64,000 bases of DNA. Origin: Clostridiales bacterium 38-18 (lineage in GTDB: Bacteria; Bacillota; Clostridia; Peptostreptococcales; Acidaminobacteraceae). A program made the translations under genes and the position numbers. The notes under the pieces were generated by a model. That model was not told the origin of the DNA. It made no database searches and saw nothing but the letters and a program-made list of their open reading frames with translations. This document shows positions 27,121-36,275 of this stretch, in pieces. The stretch is from assembly GCA_001897605.1 (NCBI GenBank), contig MKTL01000001.1, forward strand, positions 248,001 to 312,000, in the 5' to 3' direction. Every line of letters starts with the position of its first letter. Positions within the stretch are counted from its first letter, which is position 1.

Positions 27121-28654
27121 ATTTGTTAAGCAAGTAATTGCCATTATAACAACATTTGGACTCGTAATCTCAGGAATGGGTCTTGTGACTCTTGCTCAAG
27201 AGGTTAAGGGCAACAAGGATGAAACCATTTATTTTGATTTAAGTGCAAATGGCAGGCTAACGAAAGCGATCGTTGTTAATGCATTCGATTTAGATGGCAT
27301 GTCAAAGGGCCAAGCTCTCGTCGATTACGGTCGCTATACTGAGGTCATTAATTTATCAACGCTTGATCAGACGGTTGTAGATGAAGATCAGGTGAGTGTT
27401 AATATAGGTGAATCGGGTATGGAAGTCCCTGAAAGACTCTACTATCAAGGGACTCTAAAGGATCCAGTCAATCCTTGGGTAGTGGATGTTCATTATTTTT
27501 TAGATGGCAATGAGGTGACGCCAGAGTCACTTTCAGGTGCAAGCGGTGCACTTGAGCTAAGAATTGATGTGAAACCAAATCCAATATCTATAAAAAGCTT
27601 TGCAGATCGATACACACTTCAAGCAGTTGTTGTACTAGATACGCAAGTGGCAAATAGCATAGAAGTACAGGGCGGAACGATCGTAACTGTAGGCAGTAAC
27701 AAACAAATCGCAATGACGGTTTTACCAAAGCAAGAACAGTCGTGTACAATTAAAGCGAACATTCATGATTTTAAAATGGCAGGAATCTCCATTACTGGGA
27801 CAGAGCTTTCTCTAGGCATTGACATTGATACCAAGTCAATCACCGATGGTGTAACTCAAATGGTGGATGGCTCAAATGAACTTGTAAAGGGTACCCGTGC
27901 ACTTTTAGACGGCATGAAAGAAAGTGCTTCTGCAGTTCAGTCTTTGGATTCTGGTATGAAGAAGATCGCGACGGGTGGGAGTGAGCTTTCTATAGGAAAC
28001 GATCAAATCAGCGCAGGTCTCGATCAGCTTAAATCAGCGAGTGAGGCTATTACAGGCGGTATAGACGGCTTAGGGAAGCAGTTTGCATCTGTTGGCGAGG
28101 AGAGTGCTGCTATCGATTCACTTGCGACACAGCTGTCACAAAGTGATGATCAGAGTGTTCAAGCGCTGGCAAAGGCTTATTTGGGTCAAAAAATGTTGAT
28201 TGAGGGCAGCCAAGGTGCCTTAGGAGAACTGTTATCTGGCAGTCAGACTTTGACTGCTGGTTTAGCTCAGCTAGATTCAGCACATACAGAGTATACACAA
28301 GGGTTCAATTCCTACCTTGAGGGCATCAATAATTTCAGTGCTGCTTTATCTCGATTTGATTCAAGCTTTTCTGAAGTGCCAGGTTCTATTAGCGGATTAT
28401 TAGAAGGTCAAAAGGCGTTGAACGATGGTCTGATAGAAGCGCGTAATCAGCTCACTGAAATGCTGGATCAGCTACCTATCCCAAATGATGATGATGCAGC
28501 TGCTATTAACTCATACGTCGATGATCGCAATACACCAAATAGCGTTCAATTTATTATGAAAACACCAAGCATTGATTATGAAATCGTCAAGGATATCCAA
28601 CCGGTAAAAGAAGAGAAAAAAGGGTTTTGGGATCGTGTGAAGGCGTTGTTTTAA
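27110..28654 (+). CDS. YhgE/Pip-like secreted protein with Leu/Gly heptad repeats
   Basis: A 514-residue protein with an N-terminal signal peptide or membrane anchor (about 5-27), a beta-rich extracellular part, then a long helical section (about 240-470) with x-x-x-Leu-x-x-Gly heptads such as LVKGTRALLDGM and LSIGNDQISAGLDQL. This repeat type marks the YhgE/Pip-like partners that often sit next to MMPL exporters in Firmicutes. Unlike full YhgE proteins it has no C-terminal membrane domain and instead ends in a short charged tail (EEKKGFWDRVKALF). Its job is probably to extend or stabilise the exporter across the cell wall, which is inference from context. It overlaps the exporter gene. Confidence 0.75.
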   Translation: MKNRFVKQVIAIITTFGLVISGMGLVTLAQEVKGNKDETIYFDLSANGRLTKAIVVNAFDLDGMSKGQALVDYGRYTEVINLSTLDQTVVDEDQVSVNIGESGMEVPERLYYQGTLKDPVNPWVVDVHYFLDGNEVTPESLSGASGALELRIDVKPNPISIKSFADRYTLQAVVVLDTQVANSIEVQGGTIVTVGSNKQIAMTVLPKQEQSCTIKANIHDFKMAGISITGTELSLGIDIDTKSITDGVTQMVDGSNELVKGTRALLDGMKESASAVQSLDSGMKKIATGGSELSIGNDQISAGLDQLKSASEAITGGIDGLGKQFASVGEESAAIDSLATQLSQSDDQSVQALAKAYLGQKMLIEGSQGALGELLSGSQTLTAGLAQLDSAHTEYTQGFNSYLEGINNFSAALSRFDSSFSEVPGSISGLLEGQKALNDGLIEARNQLTEMLDQLPIPNDDDAAAINSYVDDRNTPNSVQFIMKTPSIDYEIVKDIQPVKEEKKGFWDRVKALF

Positions 28655-28746
28655 TAATCAATTGTTGATGTTACCTTACCTTTTGACGCTTCTTATGATA
28701 AGAAGTGCGGTTAGTAAGCTAGCAAAAAAGCGCATTTTAAAAAGTT

Positions 28747-28776
28747 AGGCGTCCATTTAATTGGACGTCTTTTTTT
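28747..28776 (+). terminator. Terminator of the MMPL operon
   Basis: AGGCGTCCA pairs with TGGACGTCT (one G-U pair) around a six-base loop, followed by seven T. The 295-base gap 28655-28949 otherwise holds a small hairpin at about 28691-28707 and, at its end, the promoter of the sugar operon. Confidence 0.85.
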
Positions 28777-28916
28777 ACTTTGTAAATCATATTTTGCCAT
28801 TATTTTTTAGTAAGGATTGAAAAAAATTTCCCATACGGATTCCCATTAAATTAGGCATTTTTCAGAAGTGTGGTTTTTACTAGATTCTGGGTATAAAGAA
28901 AACGCCAATGTTTTTC

Positions 28917-28945
28917 TTGACAATGTGAAACCGGTTTCCTAAAAT
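28917..28945 (+). promoter_or_regulatory. Promoter of the GH13 gene with operator palindrome in the spacer
   Basis: TTGACA at 28917-28922, exactly 17 bases, TAAAAT at 28940-28945. The spacer contains the perfect 12-base palindrome GAAACCGGTTTC (28927-28938). The same palindrome in the same place occurs in the promoter at 30821. A repressor bound here would exclude RNA polymerase. The likely binder is the LacI protein encoded at 34084. The site also fits the cre consensus of CcpA in 13 of 14 positions, so catabolite control is an alternative. Confidence 0.75.
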
Positions 28946-28949
28946 AAGG

Positions 28950-30818
28950 ATGGTGGGAGGTGATTCTACGGGAAAGGGAACAAAGAAGGAGATCAAGCAA
29001 CAGATTTTGGCAGAATCTGCGCAATTGGAGTCATTATACTTAAACCTGTATAAAGGCTCTGAGGTAGAGTTTGAGGCGCTAATAGAGTTAATGACGGATG
29101 CCCTTTGGCAAAGACGAGCCGCGTTAAAAAAGCTCGATTTAGAGGAAACAAAATGGGTTAATTCCGCTAAAACCATTGGAATGATGCTCTATGTTGACCT
29201 TTTCGCCGAAACGATTGAAGGGCTAACAGAAAAACTGGATTATCTGGAAGCATTGGGCATTACGTTGATTCACTTGATGCCAGTTTTGGAGAAGCGAGTA
29301 GGCGAAAATGACGGTGGCTATGCCGTTAAAAACTACAGGGAAATCGATCCACAGATTGGTGATATGGCTCAGTTTAATCAGCTTGTCAGTCAACTACATA
29401 AACGAGGGATACGGGTTTGTATAGATTATGTGATCAATCATACTGCCAATGACCACGAGTGGGCATTAAAGGCGATTGGTGGTGATGTGACCTATCAAAG
29501 CTATTATTGGTTCTTTGATAATGAGGAGACGCCAAGAAGATTTGAAAAAACATTAAATCAAGTTTTTCCAAATGTGGCGCCAGGAAATTTCACTTATTTA
29601 TCTGGAATGGACAAATGGGTTATGACAACCTTTTATCCATTTCAATGGGACCTTAATTACCAAAATCCAATTGTACTAAACGAAATGATAGACATCCTCT
29701 TATTCTTGGCCAATCAGGGCGTTGATATGATTCGACTCGACGCAATTCCATATATTTGGAAAGCGATTGGTACCAGCTCACGTAATATGCAAGAGGCGCA
29801 TATTATTTTAAAGATTTTTAGAGAGGTCATTTCAATTTGCGCACCTTCAGTTGCGCTTCTTGGCGAAGCGATCGTAAGCCCTGAAACCATCTTGACCTAT
29901 TTTGGTGATGCGTCTAGTCCTGAATGTCATGTTCTTTATAACGCTAGCTATATGGTTGAAATTTGGAATGCCATCGCAACTCGCGATGCAAGGCATATTG
30001 CTCTGATGCCTCATTTTGAATCCTTGAACGGTGGTAACTGGATTAACTATGCGAGATGCCACGATGATATTGGATGGGGTCTAGATGAAAACAGAATTCG
30101 GCAGCTGGGATTTGATTTTTATGCACACAAGAATTATCTAATTGATTTCTATTATGGCATCCTTAAGGACAGCTTTTCAACGGGCGAGCTTTACGAGTAC
30201 GACCCCGTAACGGGAGATGCACGAAATTCTGGCACCCTTGCAAGCTTAGCTGGTTTAGAAAAAGCCTTGGCAACCAATGATCAGTATATGAAGGAGCTCA
30301 GTTTCAAAAGAATTGAATTGATTCACGCACTTTTTATACTAAAGCGCGGTATACCAATGCTTTACGCAGGAGATGAGCTAGGTCAATTGAACAATTACTC
30401 GTATAAATCGGATGTTCATAAGGCCCATGACTCTAGATGGCTGCATAGAGGCGCACATGAGCTTCGTCTTTTGACCAGTGGTAACAAAATTCATCGACTT
30501 GTCTATGAGCGAATTAAGTCGCTGATAGCCTTTCGCAAGCATTTATTAATTAGCACCGAAATCCTAGAGGAGCGACTTTTCCATATTGGAAACGACCGTA
30601 TTTTAGGTCGATGCTGGAAGGTTGATCGCTCTGAGCAGCCTTATATTCAACTTTTCAATTTTTCTGAAGACCGTCAATGGCTTCATACATCAGACTTAAA
30701 GCGCAATAGCTGGCATGGCGTTTGGGTGGATCAATTGACGGGAAAAGAGTTCAATTTTGAAGAAGATACAATTCTTTTGGGGCCTTATGAATATTTTTTA
30801 CTAAAGTACAAAAAATAG
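28950..30818 (+). CDS. GH13 amylosucrase-family enzyme (amylosucrase or sucrose hydrolase)
   Basis: A 622-residue enzyme that matches the amylosucrase subfamily of GH13 along its whole length. It should act on sucrose or a related alpha-glucoside, transferring or hydrolysing the glucosyl unit. The three catalytic acids are present: nucleophile Asp264 in RLDAIPYIWK, acid/base Glu306 in GEAIVSPE and Asp372 in RCHDDIGWG. Further landmarks are NDGGYAVKNYREIDP, IDYVINHTANDHEWA, QWDLNYQNP and HDSRWLHR. Amylosucrases and sucrose hydrolases cannot be separated by eye. The start is uncertain: ATG 28950 lies at the predicted transcription start, and the good ribosome binding site GGGAGGTG lies after it. 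No signal peptide, so cytoplasmic. It is the first gene of the sugar island. Confidence 0.85.
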   Translation: MVGGDSTGKGTKKEIKQQILAESAQLESLYLNLYKGSEVEFEALIELMTDALWQRRAALKKLDLEETKWVNSAKTIGMMLYVDLFAETIEGLTEKLDYLEALGITLIHLMPVLEKRVGENDGGYAVKNYREIDPQIGDMAQFNQLVSQLHKRGIRVCIDYVINHTANDHEWALKAIGGDVTYQSYYWFFDNEETPRRFEKTLNQVFPNVAPGNFTYLSGMDKWVMTTFYPFQWDLNYQNPIVLNEMIDILLFLANQGVDMIRLDAIPYIWKAIGTSSRNMQEAHIILKIFREVISICAPSVALLGEAIVSPETILTYFGDASSPECHVLYNASYMVEIWNAIATRDARHIALMPHFESLNGGNWINYARCHDDIGWGLDENRIRQLGFDFYAHKNYLIDFYYGILKDSFSTGELYEYDPVTGDARNSGTLASLAGLEKALATNDQYMKELSFKRIELIHALFILKRGIPMLYAGDELGQLNNYSYKSDVHKAHDSRWLHRGAHELRLLTSGNKIHRLVYERIKSLIAFRKHLLISTEILEERLFHIGNDRILGRCWKVDRSEQPYIQLFNFSEDRQWLHTSDLKRNSWHGVWVDQLTGKEFNFEEDTILLGPYEYFLLKYKK

Positions 30819-30820
30819 TA

Positions 30821-30849
30821 TTGCAAATGTGAAACCGGTTTCCTATAAT
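30821..30849 (+). promoter_or_regulatory. Promoter of the ABC importer genes with operator palindrome in the spacer
   Basis: TTGCAA at 30821-30826, 17-base spacer, perfect TATAAT at 30844-30849. The palindrome GAAACCGGTTTC occupies 30831-30842. The match to the site at 28927 extends to AATGTGAAACCGGTTTCCTA. Two promoters with the same operator geometry show a shared regulon. Confidence 0.75.
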
Positions 30850-30929
30850 AGAATTGACAGATTATTCAGAATTGATTCTGGGTATAGTACCAAATGGTGA
30901 ACTTAATAAAATCCAAAAGGGGGATTAAA

Positions 30930-32174
30930 ATGAGAAAGAATTTAGCGTTACTTATGGTATTTGTGCTAGTTATTTCAATGTTCGCTGGATGTGCTAAAAA
31001 AGAAGAAGCACAAGAAGTAGTTATTTATCAAAACAAGGTTGAAATCAATGATCAACTAACCGCATTTGCTGCAGCATATACAGCAGAAACAGGAGTTAAG
31101 GTCACTGTTAAAACATCTGGTGGAGATACACCATATGCTGAAACCTTGAAAGCTGAGTTCCAATCAGATCGTCAACCTGACATCTTCGTTATTGAAGGCT
31201 TAGGGGGGTACAAAACTTGGGAATCTAAGCTAGTACCATTTGAAGGTGATGAGTGGATTAACCTTACTGACCTTGAATTTGTCGTAGACGGCAAAGTTTA
31301 CGGGTTCCCAGTAGCAGTTGAAGCTTGGGGTATGGCGTATAATGCGGACTTACTCGCTAAAGCTGGCGTTGATCCTGAAAGCTTAACCTCTCAAGCTGGT
31401 TACAAAGCAGCATTTGAGAAAATTGACGCTATGAAAGACGAGTTGGGAATCGATTCTGTTGTCGCTATGGCAGCTGGTCCTGATATGAGATGGGTTACAG
31501 GTCTTCATAACTTCAATGGTTACTTATCAGCAGGCTTACCATATGGCGACACAACTGTGTTAGATAAACTCAACAATGGTGAAGCAGATATGGATCGCTT
31601 AACACAATATGCGGATTGGGTAGAGTTATTATTCCAATACTCAGATAAAACCGTCTTATTAACAGGTAACTATGATGCTCAGGTTGGACAGTTTGCAACT
31701 CAAAAATCCGTATTTATCCATCAAGGTAACTGGATCGATCCATGGTTAGTATCAAATGGCGTTACATTCCCAATGGCGTTTGCACCGCATGCGTCAGTTG
31801 CAGGCACACTTGATAGTATCTTTATCGGCGCACCTTCGTTCTACGTTCTTAACAAAGACAGTAAAAACCTAGATGCAGCTAAAGCATTCTTAAACTACAT
31901 GGCTACAAATGAAAAAGGCCACGATTATATGGTTAACCAAGCGAAAATGGTACCAGCGTTTAACAACGTTACTTTAAAACCGGATACACCACTTTCTGCA
32001 AACGTTACTGAATGGCTTGCAAAAGGCAAAATGTACACTTGGTTACAAAATGACATGCCAGATGGATTTGGTATGGGAACAATTGCACCAATCTATGAAA
32101 GCTTTGCTAAAGGCGATATCTCCAAGCAAGAATTTATTGATCAAATTGCAGCGAAGATTGCTGAGCTCAAATAG
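30930..32174 (+). CDS. Sugar ABC transporter substrate-binding lipoprotein
   Basis: Start at ATG 30930 after AAAGGGGG, 414 residues. The N terminus is a lipoprotein signal with lipobox FAGC, so Cys21 is lipidated and the protein is held on the outer face of the membrane. The rest is a type-1 (MalE/MsmE-like) solute-binding fold with TSGGDTPYAETLKAEFQS near the start. It delivers an alpha-glucoside or other oligosaccharide to the two permeases encoded downstream. Codon choice is clean and strongly biased, consistent with high expression. A terminator lies between it and the permease genes, typical for making more binding protein than membrane parts. Confidence 0.92.
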   Translation: MRKNLALLMVFVLVISMFAGCAKKEEAQEVVIYQNKVEINDQLTAFAAAYTAETGVKVTVKTSGGDTPYAETLKAEFQSDRQPDIFVIEGLGGYKTWESKLVPFEGDEWINLTDLEFVVDGKVYGFPVAVEAWGMAYNADLLAKAGVDPESLTSQAGYKAAFEKIDAMKDELGIDSVVAMAAGPDMRWVTGLHNFNGYLSAGLPYGDTTVLDKLNNGEADMDRLTQYADWVELLFQYSDKTVLLTGNYDAQVGQFATQKSVFIHQGNWIDPWLVSNGVTFPMAFAPHASVAGTLDSIFIGAPSFYVLNKDSKNLDAAKAFLNYMATNEKGHDYMVNQAKMVPAFNNVTLKPDTPLSANVTEWLAKGKMYTWLQNDMPDGFGMGTIAPIYESFAKGDISKQEFIDQIAAKIAELK

Positions 32175-32192
32175 AGCGCTTTAATTAAATGA

Positions 32193-32220
32193 AAAGGGTG
32201 TGTCAAACACCCTTTTTTTA
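32193..32220 (+). terminator. Intra-operon terminator/attenuator
   Basis: AAGGGTGT pairs with ACACCCTT followed by seven T, 19 bases after the stop of the binding-protein gene and before the permease gene. Partial read-through would lower permease expression relative to the binding protein. Confidence 0.8.
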
Positions 32221-32267
32221 TAAGTTGCAGATGATCAGTTCAGTGCTTTTGCCCAGAAGGAGAGAAT

Positions 32268-33173
32268 ATGAAAAAACAAAAGAAAGATTCACTGGTATTT
32301 TGGTTATTTCTCGCTCCAGCTCTGATTTCATTTGTGGTGGTTGTAATCGTTCCTTTCTTCATGGGAATCTATTACTCGATGACCGATTGGACTGCCGTTG
32401 CAGGCATTACCCCAAATTGGGTTGGACTTGATAACTATAAGGATATGTTCTCTAGCTTAGAGTTCAGGTATTCCTTTATAAGAACATTTATTTTTACACT
32501 TATCAGTGTAATATCAATAAACGTCGTCGCATTGACCTTTGCTTTTTTAGTGACACGTGAAATTCGCTTTAAAAATTTTTACAGAGCAGGGTTCTTTATT
32601 CCTAACCTTATCGGAGGGTTGGTACTCGGTTATATTTGGCAGTTTATCTTTAAAAGTGTCATTCCAGCAATAGGTGGCTTATTAGGGATCAATTTCCTCA
32701 AAGAACTGCTTTTGCTATCCGATCCAAATCTGACCTTATTTGGACTCATTCTCGCCTTTACATGGCAGTACGCTGGATATATTATGATGATTTATGTTGC
32801 AGCGCTTTTAAATGTACCGCAAGAATTACTAGAGGCGAGTGAGATCGATGGCGCAAACTTTTGGCAAAAGCTTTGGAATATCACAGTTCCCATGATTGCT
32901 CAGGCGTTTACAATTACATCTTTCCTAACACTTATCAATTCCTTTAAGCAGTACGATATCATCGTCGCCTTAACCAACGGTGGTCCGACGGATCTGTATC
33001 AAGGTACCGTTGTCAACTCAACCGAGCTTTTGGCGATGCATATTTATAATATTGCATTTAAGTACAATAGAATGGCAGAAGGACAAGCGAGAGCAATTAT
33101 ATTTTTCCTTGTACTGTCTGTAGTATCTATCGGTCAGGTATATTATAACAAGAAGAAGGAGGTGGAAATGTAA
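32268..33173 (+). CDS. Sugar ABC transporter permease (MalF-like)
   Basis: A 301-residue membrane protein with six helices and the carbohydrate-permease EAA loop (LEASEIDGANFWQKLWNITVPMI) that docks to the ATPase. It is the first of the two permease subunits of the importer. The ATG follows AGAAGGAGAGAAT. Its stop codon overlaps the start of the second permease by one base. The substrate is set by the binding protein, not readable here. Confidence 0.92.
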   Translation: MKKQKKDSLVFWLFLAPALISFVVVVIVPFFMGIYYSMTDWTAVAGITPNWVGLDNYKDMFSSLEFRYSFIRTFIFTLISVISINVVALTFAFLVTREIRFKNFYRAGFFIPNLIGGLVLGYIWQFIFKSVIPAIGGLLGINFLKELLLLSDPNLTLFGLILAFTWQYAGYIMMIYVAALLNVPQELLEASEIDGANFWQKLWNITVPMIAQAFTITSFLTLINSFKQYDIIVALTNGGPTDLYQGTVVNSTELLAMHIYNIAFKYNRMAEGQARAIIFFLVLSVVSIGQVYYNKKKEVEM

Positions 33174-34030
33174 TGGGTAGAAAGAAAATTGTCAAAGGAC
33201 TGTTAACTTTAGTGACCATCGTTTTGTTTCTTTTAACGATATTCCCATTCTTTGTCGTTTTGATCAACTCTGCTAAAGCCTCTTTAGAGATTATTACCGA
33301 TCCTATAGCATTTCCAGCGAAATGGTCGCAGCTGTTTACCAACATTAAAACCATCTGGACGAATCCAAGTGTAAAATATGCCTCAAGTGTCTATTATTCA
33401 GCGATTATTACTGCTTTTTCACTGATTTTAATAGCCGTTACTTCGGCGATGGCAGCGTGGGTGCTGGTAAGAAGAAAATCCAGAAGCTCGACGATTATAT
33501 TTTTAATTTTTATTAGTGGTTTGATTATTCCTTTCCAAGTGGTTATGTTCCCACTGGTGTCGTTGTTTAGAAACATCTATGAAGTGACTGGGATCAGGAT
33601 GCTTAGAACGGTGCACGGTATGATTTTCGCTTATATTGGCTTTGGTGCGCCACTTGCAGTTTTCATGTTTCACGGATTTATCAAGTCGATACCGTTTGAA
33701 CTTGAAGAAGCCGCATTAATTGATGGCTGTTCTAAGCCACAAATTTTCTTTAAAATTATTTTACCGATATTAAAACCAATTTTTGTTACCATAAGCATAT
33801 TAAATGCAATATGGATTTGGAACGATTTTCTGTTGCCTTCGCTCATTCTAGGTGTTGGACAAGAGGTTCAAACGATTCCACTAGCCATCCGAGCATTTGC
33901 GGGCTCTTTTGTTAAGCAGTGGGATTTGATAATGACCGCTGTTCTCATGGCAGCATTCCCGATAATAATAGGCTTCATTATAGGACAAAAACACATCATC
34001 AAGGGTATGGTATCAGGCTCCATCAAATGA
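33173..34030 (+). CDS. Sugar ABC transporter permease (MalG-like)
   Basis: A 285-residue membrane protein with six helices and the EAA loop LEEAALIDGCSKPQIFFKIILP. It pairs with the product of the preceding gene to form the membrane channel of the importer. Translation is coupled through TAATG overlap, with GAAGGAGGTGGAA as ribosome binding site inside the upstream gene. A 53-base gap leads to the LacI gene, so the regulator is probably on the same transcript. Confidence 0.92.
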   Translation: MGRKKIVKGLLTLVTIVLFLLTIFPFFVVLINSAKASLEIITDPIAFPAKWSQLFTNIKTIWTNPSVKYASSVYYSAIITAFSLILIAVTSAMAAWVLVRRKSRSSTIIFLIFISGLIIPFQVVMFPLVSLFRNIYEVTGIRMLRTVHGMIFAYIGFGAPLAVFMFHGFIKSIPFELEEAALIDGCSKPQIFFKIILPILKPIFVTISILNAIWIWNDFLLPSLILGVGQEVQTIPLAIRAFAGSFVKQWDLIMTAVLMAAFPIIIGFIIGQKHIIKGMVSGSIK

Positions 34031-34083
34031 TATAGTCTAATAAGTAAAACTATTTATGAGACATAATGGTTATGGAGGTAGAT

Positions 34084-35097
34084 GTGAAGATAACGATCAA
34101 CGAGATAGCGAGAAGAGCCGGTGTTTCAAAGGCGACGGTTTCAAGAGTGCTCAATAATTCTAAACCAGTTAGTGAAGAAATTCGCTCACGAGTATTAGAA
34201 GTAATTGAAGACACCAATTTTAAACCCAATGCAGTGGCTAGAAGTCTGTCACTTAGAAAGTCTCATCTGATCGGCATTATCATACCTGATTTATCGAACC
34301 CTGTTTTTTCAAGAATTATCTCCGGTATTGAATCGCAGATTAGAAATTTAGATTATTCACTTTTGATTACAGCGACAGATTTTGACATAGATATGAAAAT
34401 TCAACACATTCACATCCTAAAAGACAAAGGCGTAGATGGATTGATTCTCGTAACGGATCATGGCAACGAGCATTTTTTTCAAGCGATGCTAGATTTTGAA
34501 AAACCTATAGTTATGATTGGTTCAGAAAGCTATGTTAAAACGATTCCAGTGGTTAGAATAGACAATTATAGTGCTGCTAAAGAGGCTACTGAATACTTGC
34601 TTGGGTTAGGGCATAAACAGATTGGCATGGTAAGAGGTCCGCTCACCGATCCACAATCAGGTCTTGAACGTTTCTATGGCTATAGAGATGCCATGGTAGC
34701 TGCGGGCTATTATGATGAGTCACTTGTAGCAGAGGGTTGGTACTCCTTCGATGACGGATACCGTGCAATGGAGCTTTTGCTTTCTAAGAAAAAATCAGTT
34801 ACTGCGGTCTTTTGCGCCTGTGATCTAATGGCCATTGGCGCGATTAGATACGCGACTGAGCAAAGAATAAATGTACCTGAAGCGCTTTCTGTAATTGGTT
34901 TTGATGATGTTGATGTTGCGAGAATGTATTCACCTTCGTTAACCACCATCAAACAACCTTTTGAAGAATCCGGAGAATTAGCCATAGACGAGTTGATCGA
35001 AATGATTGAGAATAAAGACCGTCCAATAAAAAATAGTCATCATATTCTTAAACACCAGCTCGTGGTAAGAGAGAGCACGATTGAGATTAAGAAGTAG
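34084..35097 (+). CDS. LacI-family transcriptional regulator of the sugar island
   Basis: Start set at GTG 34084, which follows GGAGGT and gives the family-typical N terminus (V/M)KITINEIARRAGVSKATV; 337 residues. The ATG at 34066 lies upstream of that ribosome binding site. The N-terminal helix-turn-helix with SKATVSRVLNN is followed by a periplasmic-binding-protein-like effector domain (GIIIPDLSNPVFS, SVIGFDDVDVARM). It is the only DNA-binding regulator in the island and the natural candidate to bind GAAACCGGTTTC at both promoters, a CG-centred palindrome of LacI type. The effector is probably the imported sugar or a breakdown product. Confidence 0.92.
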   Translation: MKITINEIARRAGVSKATVSRVLNNSKPVSEEIRSRVLEVIEDTNFKPNAVARSLSLRKSHLIGIIIPDLSNPVFSRIISGIESQIRNLDYSLLITATDFDIDMKIQHIHILKDKGVDGLILVTDHGNEHFFQAMLDFEKPIVMIGSESYVKTIPVVRIDNYSAAKEATEYLLGLGHKQIGMVRGPLTDPQSGLERFYGYRDAMVAAGYYDESLVAEGWYSFDDGYRAMELLLSKKKSVTAVFCACDLMAIGAIRYATEQRINVPEALSVIGFDDVDVARMYSPSLTTIKQPFEESGELAIDELIEMIENKDRPIKNSHHILKHQLVVRESTIEIKK

Positions 35098-35152
35098 ACT
35101 GTCGATGAATCGATTTATAGGTTAGAGCTGTTATAAATTCGGGAGGATGAAT

Positions 35153-36238
35153 ATGGCAAAGGTTAGCATTTCAAACTTAAATAAAAAGTATCCAAATGGC
35201 TTTCATGCAGTAAAGGATGTCACCCTCGATATCTCTGATAAAGAGTTTATGATCCTGGTTGGCCCCTCTGGGTGTGGTAAAACAACTACACTACGCATGA
35301 TTGCCGGACTTGAAGATATTACCAGTGGTGAGATGAGAATTGGCGATATGCTAGTCAATGAGGTATCACCTAAGGATAGAAATATCGCTATGGTATTTCA
35401 AAATTATGCGCTTTATCCCCATATGTCCGTTTATGACAATATGGCGTTTGGGTTAAAGCTTAAGAAGACACCTAAGGCTGAGATCGATGAACGCATCAAT
35501 AAAGCTGCACGGATTTTAGATATTGAATCTTTGCTAAAGCGTAAACCTAAGCAGCTATCAGGTGGTCAGCGTCAACGTGTCGCGCTTGGTCGGGCAATCG
35601 TTAGAAAACCTGAGGTTTTCCTCATGGATGAGCCGCTTTCAAACCTAGATGCGAAGCTTCGCGTGCAGATGAGAGCAGAACTGATTAAGCTACACAATGA
35701 TTTACAAACGACTTTTATCTATGTGACGCATGATCAAACTGAAGCTATGACGATGGGAACTAGAATTTGCGTTATGAATTCTGGCGTCGTCCAGCAGGTA
35801 GCAGATCCAAGAACGATCTATAACAAACCTGCAAACTTATTCGTCGCTGGCTTTATCGGTGCACCTCAGATGAACTTCTTCCCAGGAAAAGTCATTGAAG
35901 GGAGCATGGTGGAAGTTGAATCACAAACCTTTAAATTAAATGACGAACTAAAAGAAGCTGTAAAAGCGAAAAGCAAGGCAAATGCAGAGGTAACTGTGGG
36001 CATTCGCCCAGAAGACATTCGCTTAGGCAATGAAAGTGAAGGCATCTTGGCAAAGGTTGAGGTTACTGAGCTTTTGGGTAGCGATTTGAACGTATACTTT
36101 AAAATAGGTCAACGTAACTATATTCTCAAAACAGAAGCCTCACGAGGCATAAAAATTGGCGATGACATCTATCCAGTATTTAACTCAGACAAGATTCACT
36201 TATTTGATACAGAAACGGAATCGTCGCTTCTCTACTAA
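35153..36238 (+). CDS. ABC transporter ATP-binding protein (MsmX/UgpC type)
   Basis: ATG 35153, six bases after GGGAGG, 361 residues. Walker A is GPSGCGKTT, the signature is LSGGQRQRVALGRAIVRKP, Walker B is VFLMDEPLSNLDAKLR, and the His-loop is YVTHDQTEAM. A C-terminal TOBE-type domain (GIRPEDI) is typical of carbohydrate importers. It powers the importer encoded just upstream. Many Firmicutes use one shared ATPase for several sugar importers; here a dedicated copy lies inside the island, though it could also serve others. Confidence 0.93.
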   Translation: MAKVSISNLNKKYPNGFHAVKDVTLDISDKEFMILVGPSGCGKTTTLRMIAGLEDITSGEMRIGDMLVNEVSPKDRNIAMVFQNYALYPHMSVYDNMAFGLKLKKTPKAEIDERINKAARILDIESLLKRKPKQLSGGQRQRVALGRAIVRKPEVFLMDEPLSNLDAKLRVQMRAELIKLHNDLQTTFIYVTHDQTEAMTMGTRICVMNSGVVQQVADPRTIYNKPANLFVAGFIGAPQMNFFPGKVIEGSMVEVESQTFKLNDELKEAVKAKSKANAEVTVGIRPEDIRLGNESEGILAKVEVTELLGSDLNVYFKIGQRNYILKTEASRGIKIGDDIYPVFNSDKIHLFDTETESSLLY

Positions 36239-36275
36239 AGAAAAGGCGTATCCGAACATAAGGTTCGTACACATC

